DNA of 23,625 bases from the NCBI GenBank assembly GCA_043789035.1, contig JAYWIG010000354.1, positions 1 through 23,625 on the forward strand, given 5' to 3'. The position numbers and the translations under genes are program-made. Origin of the DNA: JAYWIG01 sp043789035. GTDB taxonomy: Bacteria; Pseudomonadota; Gammaproteobacteria; Burkholderiales; Burkholderiaceae_E. The notes beneath the pieces are model-generated. The model ran no database searches, was not told the origin of the DNA, and worked only from the letters and a program-made list of their open reading frames with translations. This document shows positions 1 to 6,375 of this stretch, in pieces. Position 1 is the first letter of the stretch, and each line of letters starts with the position of its first letter.

Positions 1-2
1 CG

Positions 3-983
3 CCAGCCAGCTCTTCAGCTGCGAAAGTAGAAGCTCCAGCAGCGGGTGGTTTGCAAGAGCCGCCTTCTGACGATAAGGGCGTTCAAGAGCCACCAGGCGC
101 TGGCGTGTCTGTGCCACCGGATTCTGAGAAGCCTGCCGAAAAAGCCAAAGTCGAAGTTGATGAGCCCTTAAAAGACATGAGTGCTGGTGAAGCAACGAAC
201 GTGCAAAAAGTAGGCGCTGTTCCTGATGACTTTTACATGGGATTTTTAATTGCCTGTGCTTTAAGCGCAGCACTGTTGGCGTATTACTACTGGAAGTTCG
301 ACGCCGAGCAGTATGAGATTTTATCCATGTTAATCACATCGCTCTTGCCACTCGCCATTCTGACTTTTGTGGTGCTCGGTGTGATTCTATTCGGTATTAC
401 GACCGCGACTGAATCTGCAGCAGTCGGTGCAGCTGGTGCGTTTTTGATGGCTTTTGCATCGAAATCTCTCACCTTCCAGAAAATCAAAGAGGCGGTATTT
501 TTAACTGCCAAAACCACGTCGATGGTGTGCTGGTTGTTTGTCGGATCAGCGCTCTTCTCGGCAGTGTTCGCTCTCCTTGGCGGCCAGCGTTTGGTTGAGA
601 CTTGGGTTCTATCGATGGACTTAACACCGATCCAATTCATGTTGCTTTCACAAGCGATTATTTTCGTATTGGGTTGGCCGCTAGAGTGGACTGAAATCAT
701 CGTGATTTTCGTGCCTATCTTCTTGCCGCTCCTGCCACACTTTGGTATCGACCCGATTTTGTGGGGTGTATTGGTATTCGTGAACTTGCAAGCGGCGTTC
801 CTGTCGCCTCCGGTGGCAATGTCAGCCTTCTATCTGAAGGGGGTGTCTCCGCCCCATGTCACGATCAATCAGATTTTCGCCGGCATGATGCCCTACATGT
901 TGATCGTGATTATCTGTATGGTGTTGATGTATCTGTGGCCACAGCTTACGCTTTGGTTGCCAACTTATCTGTATGGCAAGTAA
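3..983 (+). CDS. TRAP transporter large permease (DctM-type), C-terminal part
   Basis: This is the membrane subunit of a tripartite ATP-independent periplasmic (TRAP) transporter, which imports organic acids or similar solutes with a binding protein. The frame is open from the window edge, so the N-terminal half lies upstream. The visible protein starts with about 70 residues of hydrophilic Pro/Ala/Glu/Lys-rich sequence containing the near repeats LQEPPSDDKG and VQEPPGAG. Several membrane segments follow. The DctM family signature shows as GITTATESAAVGAAGAF, then VNLQAAFLSPPVAMSAFYLKGVSPP and a terminal segment ending WPQLTLWLP. The Pro/Glu-rich insertion in a cytoplasmic loop fits the long (about 600-residue) DctM subgroup common in Burkholderiales. 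The small permease and binding protein are not in the window, so the substrate is unknown. Family assignment is firm. Confidence 0.9.
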   Translation, partial: PASSSAAKVEAPAAGGLQEPPSDDKGVQEPPGAGVSVPPDSEKPAEKAKVEVDEPLKDMSAGEATNVQKVGAVPDDFYMGFLIACALSAALLAYYYWKFDAEQYEILSMLITSLLPLAILTFVVLGVILFGITTATESAAVGAAGAFLMAFASKSLTFQKIKEAVFLTAKTTSMVCWLFVGSALFSAVFALLGGQRLVETWVLSMDLTPIQFMLLSQAIIFVLGWPLEWTEIIVIFVPIFLPLLPHFGIDPILWGVLVFVNLQAAFLSPPVAMSAFYLKGVSPPHVTINQIFAGMMPYMLIVIICMVLMYLWPQLTLWLPTYLYGK

Positions 984-1011
984 CGGCTAGTACCGGTTGG
1001 TACCGAAATTA

Positions 1012-1039
1012 GCAAGCGCGAAAAACAAATCGCGCTTGC
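1012..1039. terminator. Hairpin downstream of the TRAP permease
   Basis: A perfect 10-bp inverted repeat, GCAAGCGCGA at 1012-1021 and TCGCGCTTGC at 1030-1039, flanks an 8-nt A-rich loop. It begins 29 bp after the permease stop. No T-tract follows directly, so it may act as an mRNA 3' stabiliser or part of a two-hairpin terminator rather than a classical intrinsic terminator. Confidence 0.5.
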
Positions 1040-1045
1040 CAGTTA

Positions 1046-1076
1046 GCAGCAAAGAACCTTTTGAGTTCTTTGCTGC
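1046..1076. terminator. Second perfect hairpin, 6 bp after the first
   Basis: A perfect 12-bp inverted repeat, GCAGCAAAGAAC at 1046-1057 and GTTCTTTGCTGC at 1065-1076, encloses a 7-nt loop CTTTTGA. Only a loose T-rich stretch (TTTAATATTTCTT) follows around 1089. Together with the previous hairpin it probably ends or stabilises the TRAP operon transcript. The copy of CAAGCGC at 1083-1089 could also pair with the right arm of the first hairpin, so alternative folds are possible. Confidence 0.5.
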
Positions 1077-1302
1077 GCTGACAAGCGCTTTAATATTTCT
1101 TCACAGCGGCTTTGAGATGCTCATTAGAGTCTTCCTCAATCTACTTCTTATGCCGCCGGGGCTGTCTCCGCCGTCCTCCTCAATCAAATTCTTTCGCTAC
1201 CCAAAAGTTAGCATGAGGCACCGCTTGGGTGCATCAGCGCTGATGGTAGGTAAACCACTCTAGATTGTCACGTAATATTCATATAGGGGAAACCCTAGTG
1301 TG

Positions 1303-1755
1303 TCACCGAATCAACCATTCTTTGAATGGCCTTCTAGCAAATTCAGTCTGAGAAGGTGGAATCCTAATTTGAGGGTTCGATGGTGGCGCGAGCTTCATCA
1401 TCACTTCTTTACGCTCTACATTGCGCTTGGTTATCTCAAATGCCGTGTCTATGTTCCTCGACGAATCGGCTATCGCCTTACGTAATTCTTCGACAAAGTA
1501 CGTATTGGCACTATTAGGCTGGCATCCGAAAGAGGTTCGGTCTCGTGCAGCACGGTCGGGATATTTTCGGGTGGTGCATAGGGCCAGTCGACCGCTTGAC
1601 TAGGCGCTGGGTTAGCCAACTTTAAGACAGCGGCATTCGGGTCCAGTGTTTTGGCGAGCTTGGCAAAACCAGCAACATCTAACGTTTGCACAACCACTCA
1701 GTACGATGAATGCGAGTGATGCAATGAAAACCGAGCACTGTTGCCTCAATTGCAT
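1303..1755 (-). pseudogene. Small lipoprotein gene disrupted by two frame changes
   Basis: An ATG at 1755-1753 lies 10 bp past the argC stop with an AGG-type ribosome site overlapping that stop. It opens a textbook lipoprotein signal peptide: MQLRQQ, a hydrophobic stretch, then lipobox LSGC with the cysteine at residue 22. That frame then hits stops (first at 1614-1612). The neighbouring frame carries the protein-like continuation from about 1690 to 1500 (LDVAGFAKLAKTLDPNAAV through LSDASLIVPI). The original frame becomes protein-like again from about 1497 (VEELRKAIADSSRNIDTAFE) to a TGA at 1305-1303. The two shifts cancel, as expected for one insertion and one deletion in a roughly 150-residue gene. 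The second falls in a short T run on the coding strand. Real decay or paired sequence errors are both possible. The function is unknown; the mature protein would be an anchored periplasmic-facing lipoprotein. Confidence 0.55.
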
Positions 1756-1765
1756 TTACGCTTAC

Positions 1766-2698
1766 CTATAAGTTCAGCATAAGCTTCATGTTTTGTACTG
1801 CTGCACCGCTAGCACCTTTGCCAAGATTGTCGAGTTTTGCGATCAACACCACTTGTTTAAGTGCGTCGTTGCCAAATACGCTTAACTCCATATGGTTCGT
1901 ACCGTTGAGTGCTTGCGCTTCGATTCGGCCGCTCTCGGTGGCAGCAACGACTTTTACCCATTCAGCGTATGCGTAATGCGCACGCAAGCATTCATGGATT
2001 TGTTTTGCCGACTGCACCCCGTTGAGTAGGTCCATATGCAATGCAATTTCAATCACCATGCCGCTGTGGAAATTGCCCACTGAAGGTAAAAAAATCGGCC
2101 TACGGGTTAGGCCACTGTAATGGAAAAGCTCAGGCACATGCTTATGAGTTAAACCTAAGCCATAGACATCGAGCGGAGGCGCTTTCTTGGCAGGATCATT
2201 GATTTCATACGATTCAATCATTTGCCGCCCGCCACCCGAATAACCACTAAAGCCTTGTACAACTATAGGGTAGTCTTTGGGCAATAAGCCCGCTGAAACT
2301 AGTGGGTGTAGCAACGCAAGCCCGCCGGTTGGATAGCAGCCGGGGTTGCCTACCCGATCGGCATTTGCTACGGCTTTTGCTTGTGCTGCATTGAGCTCCG
2401 GAAATCCGTAAGCCCAGCCCGGAGCGATTCGGTGTGCAGTGCTGGCATCGACAATCTTAGGCATCTTGCCGCCAGTCTTACCGATGTCATCAATCATCGC
2501 CACAGATTCTTTTGCCGCGTCATCATGCAAGCACAGCAATGTGAGGTCTGCTTGTGAGAATAGTTCGCGCTTGGCTAGAGGGTCTTTTCTGCGTTCAGGC
2601 GCAATCGACAAGAGTTTAATGTCTGGCATTAAAGCCAAGCGCTCGCGAATTTGCAGGCCGGTGGTGCCTGCTTCGCCATCAATAAATACGGTTTTCAT
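1766..2698 (-). CDS. argC: N-acetyl-gamma-glutamyl-phosphate reductase, class 2
   Basis: This cytosolic enzyme reduces N-acetylglutamyl phosphate to N-acetylglutamate semialdehyde with NADPH, the third step of arginine synthesis. The N-terminus MKTVFIDGEAGTTGLQI is the dinucleotide-binding loop of the short class-2 ArgC family. The catalytic cysteine is residue 121 in VGNPGCYPTGG. The substrate-binding region includes SGYSGGGRQM and LTHKHVPEL (His185, His187). At 310 residues it has the normal length for class 2, shorter than the about 340-residue class 1. It starts 23 bp after the hypothetical gene at 2722-3069 and is followed after 10 bp by a lipoprotein gene remnant, so the three were probably one operon. 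No other arginine gene is in the window. Confidence 0.95.
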   Translation of the reverse strand: MKTVFIDGEAGTTGLQIRERLALMPDIKLLSIAPERRKDPLAKRELFSQADLTLLCLHDDAAKESVAMIDDIGKTGGKMPKIVDASTAHRIAPGWAYGFPELNAAQAKAVANADRVGNPGCYPTGGLALLHPLVSAGLLPKDYPIVVQGFSGYSGGGRQMIESYEINDPAKKAPPLDVYGLGLTHKHVPELFHYSGLTRRPIFLPSVGNFHSGMVIEIALHMDLLNGVQSAKQIHECLRAHYAYAEWVKVVAATESGRIEAQALNGTNHMELSVFGNDALKQVVLIAKLDNLGKGASGAAVQNMKLMLNL

Positions 2699-2721
2699 GC
2701 CGTAATCATAATCAATATTGG

Positions 2722-3069
2722 TTAATCTGCCTGCTCCTCTAAACTTCCTTCAGTTGTTAAGTCCCACACCATTTCGTGGATCTCTGGTGTAAACCAATTG
2801 GAAAACAAAACGCGATCAACTTTTTTCGGCCATCGTCGTTTGTTTGGTACCCACTCAAGGAGCTGTTGTTCGAGAAAGAAACGCCATTTCTTTAAAACCC
2901 AAGCTTCCGCATGTGCTCGGTCATCGAATACAGGAAGTAAAAAGCTTTGTGAGTCTTCGCCAACCTCTTCAATGGTTGGGCAGCCTAGCACGGGAGTTTT
3001 TTCTGCCAACCAAACAATGAATTCAGGCGTTGGTCTTAACAGGAGCAAATAACGCGCACATAAGCGCAT
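2722..3069 (-). CDS. Hypothetical protein of 115 residues
   Basis: I do not recognise this family. The product is a soluble-looking 115-residue protein without a signal peptide or membrane segment. It begins MRLCARYLLLLRPTPEFIVWL, has many aromatic residues (WVLKKWRFF, LLEWVPNKRRW, NWFTPEIHEMVWDL) and ends in an acidic tail (TEGSLEEQAD). The pattern of alternating hydrophobic and charged residues and the run of tryptophans argue for a real folded protein. It is the first gene of the minus-strand group leading into argC, 23 bp upstream of it, and is divergent from the LEA14-like gene. The start is the ATG at 3069-3067. Confidence 0.7.
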   Translation of the reverse strand: MRLCARYLLLLRPTPEFIVWLAEKTPVLGCPTIEEVGEDSQSFLLPVFDDRAHAEAWVLKKWRFFLEQQLLEWVPNKRRWPKKVDRVLFSNWFTPEIHEMVWDLTTEGSLEEQAD

Positions 3070-3136
3070 GCCGGTACCTTTCGGATAGAGTCATAATCCA
3101 CATTATCCGTGAATCCCTAGCTTGAGGAGTTAAGCA

Positions 3137-3676
3137 TTGAAGGTTTCGAGAAGAGTTGGTCTGGGCTTGTTGGCGACGGGTTTGTGTGGTGTTGCGCTAC
3201 TTCAATATAGTTGCGGTGTTATTCCGCCTATGAATTTGAAATCGCCAGAATTGGCGTTTTCCGATTTATCGGTGTCGGAGTTCAATTTTGAAAAAGTGAA
3301 GTTCGTGGTGACCGTGGCCGCTAAAAACCCCAATGATGTCGATATCCCGCTATCGAATATGAAGTTCGATTTGAATGTCTTGGAAACTGCGGTCGGTACT
3401 GGGGCAGCTTTGAAAGATATTAGTCTGCCAAAAAACGGGGCTGCTCAGGTACCGATCGAATTCACCATGGGTACTAGTCATTTAATTGGCATATTAAGGC
3501 AAGTGAATCTTCGAGACCTTACGAGGTTGACTTACTCGCTGAAAGGTTCTGCTAATTGGAATAACGGCCCCTTTTCGATTCCTTTTTCGATTCCCTTTGA
3601 GCGCAAAGGCGATCTTTCCATGCTTAAAAAATACACCGATAGGCTAGCCCCGTTTGTTCCGGGTTTGATTCGATAG
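3137..3676 (+). CDS. LEA14-like (LEA type 2 / WHy domain) exported protein
   Basis: The 179-residue product has a basic start (MKVSRRVG), one hydrophobic export segment and a cysteine at residue 26, then a beta-sandwich domain like the LEA type 2/WHy family. Domain hallmarks are the opening strands (LAFSDLSVSEFNFEKVKFVV), the AAKNPNDVDIPLSNMKFDLNV block, and the closing strand LTRLTYSLKGSANW. In proteobacteria such proteins are often lipoproteins, but the sequence before the cysteine here (LQYSC) is a poor lipobox, so lipidation is uncertain. The start is a TTG at 3137 behind a good GAGGAG site; no better start lies nearby. The next gene, metC, begins 9 bp after the stop. A role in stress or envelope function is only inferred from the family. 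Confidence 0.8.
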   Translation: MKVSRRVGLGLLATGLCGVALLQYSCGVIPPMNLKSPELAFSDLSVSEFNFEKVKFVVTVAAKNPNDVDIPLSNMKFDLNVLETAVGTGAALKDISLPKNGAAQVPIEFTMGTSHLIGILRQVNLRDLTRLTYSLKGSANWNNGPFSIPFSIPFERKGDLSMLKKYTDRLAPFVPGLIR

Positions 3677-3685
3677 GAATTGTTG

Positions 3686-4951
3686 ATGTCTGATAACGCG
3701 CCCCACCACACCTACACCACCTCCCTCGCCACCGAGCTTTCCCATATCGCTCGAAGCTTCGAGTCAAAAATTCGCACGGTCAATTTGCCGATTCAACGTG
3801 GCTCAACGGTATTGTTTGATTCAATTGCCGAAGCCTTTGCTGCCGGTGAAGCGAGCATGCGCGGCGAGACCAACGGTTCGACCTACGGCACGGTTGGCTT
3901 GTCGACAACGATTGCTTTGATGGATGCGGTAGCTGCTATCGAAGGGCGAGGCCATGCGACTAAAGCTGCGCTCATGCCGTCAGGGTTGAATGCAATTGCA
4001 ACCGCTATGCTGGCTTATTTAAAAGCGGGCGATCACGTACTTGTTATTGATTCGGTCTATGGGCCTACTCGGATGTTTTGCGATGGCATTCTGGCACGGA
4101 TGAATATCGCGACTACTTATTACTCGCCCAGCGCCTCTGTTGAGCAGATTGTAGCGTTAGTGCGGACTAACACTCGCGTGCTCTACATGGAAAGCCCAGG
4201 CAGCTATACCTTTGAGATTCAAGATGTACCAGCGATTTGTAAGATGATCGCAAACCTCAATACCCAGCGGCAGCGCGATGACCATGTCATCACCATGATT
4301 GATAACGCTTGGGGTTCGCCGATGTTTGCCAACGCTTTTGATTGGGGCGTCGATGTATCAATTTTGCCGTTAACGAAGTACTGGAGTGGGCATTCCGACG
4401 TGCTGATGGGTGCAGTGGTTGTAAGGGATCACTTATGGCTAAAGCTCTGGCAGGTGGAAAAAACTATGGGTGTGTGCGTGGGTGGTGACGATGCCTATTT
4501 GATTTTAAGAGGCCTACGAACAGTTGCGGTACGGATGCAGCAACAACAAGAAACTACGTTGGCAATTGCTCGTTGGCTTCAAAGTCATCCTGCCGTAGAA
4601 GGCGTTCTTTACCCTGCTCTACCCAACCATCCCCAACACGAATTGTGGAAAAGAGACTTTACCGGCGCTAGTGGTTTATTCGCTTTTGAGTTGAAGGCCC
4701 AGCTGTTTGAAAATTTAAAGCCTGATCAACGTTGGGCAAAAATGGCTTTGCTGTGCGATAAGCGCGAACATTTTGGGATTGGTTATTCGTGGGGCGGCTA
4801 TGAAAGCTTAATCATGCCCGCGCGAATTGATAGTTTTCGCACACAGAACAAATGGCAAAAAGGGCCGTTAGTTCGACTTCAGATCGGCCTTGAAAACACC
4901 CAAGATCTCATGAATGATCTAGCCATCGGATTAGCCAAGTTGCTCGATTAA
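3686..4951 (+). CDS. metC: Cystathionine beta-lyase
   Basis: This PLP-dependent enzyme cleaves cystathionine to homocysteine, pyruvate and ammonia in methionine synthesis. The 421-residue product shows the Cys/Met metabolism PLP fold: RGSTVLFDS near residue 38, the tyrosine of SVYGPTRMF (Tyr125), the cofactor aspartate in MIDNAWGSPMF (Asp206), and the PLP lysine in LTKYWSGHSDV (Lys231). The IDNAWGSP and WSGHSDV wording is closer to MetC than to MetB or MetZ. The ATG at 3686 is preferred over the in-frame TTGs at 3680 and 3683 because AGGA at 3675-3678 is 7 nt away and overlaps the preceding stop. The gene ends tail-to-tail with the MATE gene, the stop codons overlapping. Confidence 0.9.
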   Translation: MSDNAPHHTYTTSLATELSHIARSFESKIRTVNLPIQRGSTVLFDSIAEAFAAGEASMRGETNGSTYGTVGLSTTIALMDAVAAIEGRGHATKAALMPSGLNAIATAMLAYLKAGDHVLVIDSVYGPTRMFCDGILARMNIATTYYSPSASVEQIVALVRTNTRVLYMESPGSYTFEIQDVPAICKMIANLNTQRQRDDHVITMIDNAWGSPMFANAFDWGVDVSILPLTKYWSGHSDVLMGAVVVRDHLWLKLWQVEKTMGVCVGGDDAYLILRGLRTVAVRMQQQQETTLAIARWLQSHPAVEGVLYPALPNHPQHELWKRDFTGASGLFAFELKAQLFENLKPDQRWAKMALLCDKREHFGIGYSWGGYESLIMPARIDSFRTQNKWQKGPLVRLQIGLENTQDLMNDLAIGLAKLLD

Positions 4952-6375
4952 CGAAGACTCATCTGTCTCCAAGCGCCGGATCGCCAGCGCCAAAACAATA
5001 TAGTACCGAGTAAACCAATATAAATGCAGGCGGCAATCCAGCCGCCCACTGCTCCTAACCCAAAACCCGGCAACCAACTAAACCATGTTTTGCCCGGTGC
5101 GAAAGTGAGCATTTGCGCTAACGGAATAAATACAAACCACGCTAAACCACCGAGCATTAAGGCTGGTGTTTTAGCATCTCCAGCAGCACGCAAACAAAAT
5201 GCGGAAGAAATGTTTAAGCCATCGAAGAATTGATAGGCCGCCGCAATCCATGCCAATGTGATGCCTAAGCGAATGACTTCGCTCGCCTGTGGGTCATTAG
5301 GCGAGACAAAAACACTCATTAGCCAAGGTGACAGTAAGGCAATCAAAATGCCAACGCTTGCCATATAACCGGTTGCCATCGCAATCGAAACGTTGCCTAA
5401 TTTTCCAGCCCATTGTTTATCGCCCGCGCCTATCGATTGCGCAACCAACGTATTACCGGCATTGCCAATGCCGACCGCGGGCATATATGCAATGGAGGTC
5501 AGCATCATAACAATTTGTGTTGCCGCTCCACCGACGGCGCCTAGCTGCGTTTGATAAAGTTGAAAAAAAGCCAGCGCGATTAAATCAAACGCTATGAATA
5601 ATCCTGTCGGCAACCCGAGCTTAAAGACAGATTGAAGGCTTTTGAAGCGGAACCGCCAAGTCTTCGCGAAAGGGTAATCGTCGAACAAACCTGGCCAGCG
5701 TAACAGCAGCGCTGTACCAAGCAAACCAATCAATAGCGATGCGCCGGTTGCCCAGGCTGCACCTGCCATGCCCATTCCCCAGGTAAACATAAAGAGTTGG
5801 TTGAGCAACGCATTCACGATTGCAACCACCACATTCATAATGAGCGAAACCTTCGGTTTGCCAATGCCATTGATAAACGAGAGCATCGTCCACAGGGCAG
5901 TGCCGAAGGGGGCGGTCCACATACGGGGTTGCCAATACTCTATGGCAAGTTGGGCGATTGCAGGTTCTAGGCCAACTCGTTGTAATGCCCACGGCCCTAG
6001 CCAAGCAGCGAGCCAGAAAAAGGGCACGACGCATAGCGCTCCATACAAACCAATCCATAACCAATGAGCGGCTCGGGTTTTGCTATTGGCACCAATGGCC
6101 TGGGCAGCAAAGGTCTGTACCGCAATTGCAATGCCGCCTAAGAAGATAATCAGGGCGAGCGATGCCCAGTAAATCGCGCCCATGGCTGCTGTTGCTTGGG
6201 AAGACAGTTGTGCGATAAACCAGGTGTCAGTGAGATTGAGAACCGCATTGAGGGCCGAGTTTAATATGAAGGGTAAGGCCAGCCAAACAATAGCTTTAAG
6301 ATCGACATGGGTTTTCCCGTCTGCACCAATGCGTTGGGCGGGAAGTTGAAAAGCTTTAGCGTCGGCGGTTAGCAC
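4948..6375 (-). CDS. MATE family efflux transporter
   Basis: This 475-residue inner-membrane protein is a multidrug and toxic compound extrusion (MATE) exporter, driven by a Na+ or H+ gradient. About 12 hydrophobic helices are visible in two halves. The family pattern appears in the first half (LPFILNSALNAVLNLTDTWF, then AVQTFAAQAIGA) and recurs in the second (LPTGLFIAFDLIALAFFQLY and NTLVAQSIGAGD). The start is taken as the GTG at 6375-6373, which lies inside the last codons of the repeat-protein gene, a 7-bp overlap that suggests translational coupling. An internal start would remove the short hydrophilic leader but keep all helices. The substrate cannot be read from the sequence. Confidence 0.9.
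   Translation of the reverse strand: MLTADAKAFQLPAQRIGADGKTHVDLKAIVWLALPFILNSALNAVLNLTDTWFIAQLSSQATAAMGAIYWASLALIIFLGGIAIAVQTFAAQAIGANSKTRAAHWLWIGLYGALCVVPFFWLAAWLGPWALQRVGLEPAIAQLAIEYWQPRMWTAPFGTALWTMLSFINGIGKPKVSLIMNVVVAIVNALLNQLFMFTWGMGMAGAAWATGASLLIGLLGTALLLRWPGLFDDYPFAKTWRFRFKSLQSVFKLGLPTGLFIAFDLIALAFFQLYQTQLGAVGGAATQIVMMLTSIAYMPAVGIGNAGNTLVAQSIGAGDKQWAGKLGNVSIAMATGYMASVGILIALLSPWLMSVFVSPNDPQASEVIRLGITLAWIAAAYQFFDGLNISSAFCLRAAGDAKTPALMLGGLAWFVFIPLAQMLTFAPGKTWFSWLPGFGLGAVGGWIAACIYIGLLGTILFWRWRSGAWRQMSLR

Larger units (their letters stand above)
984..1302. other. Stretch without a confident gene between the TRAP permease and the lipoprotein remnant
   Basis: Apart from the two hairpins I see no supported gene. 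On the minus strand one frame from 1259 down to a stop at 1101 reads like protein (for example EEDGGDSPGGIRSRLRK) but is broken by a TAG at 1197-1199 and lacks a convincing start. It may be a gene remnant. Plus-strand frames here run through the hairpins and look like chance openings. Confidence 0.4.

Noticed and set aside
997..1263. Plus-strand open frame of 88 codons after the TRAP permease
   Set aside because: It runs straight through both perfect hairpins, has no ribosome site and has no recognisable protein pattern.
4948..4951. Overlapping convergent stops of metC and the MATE gene as a regulatory site
   Set aside because: A 4-bp tail-to-tail overlap is ordinary in compact genomes; no terminator or other signal is seen.
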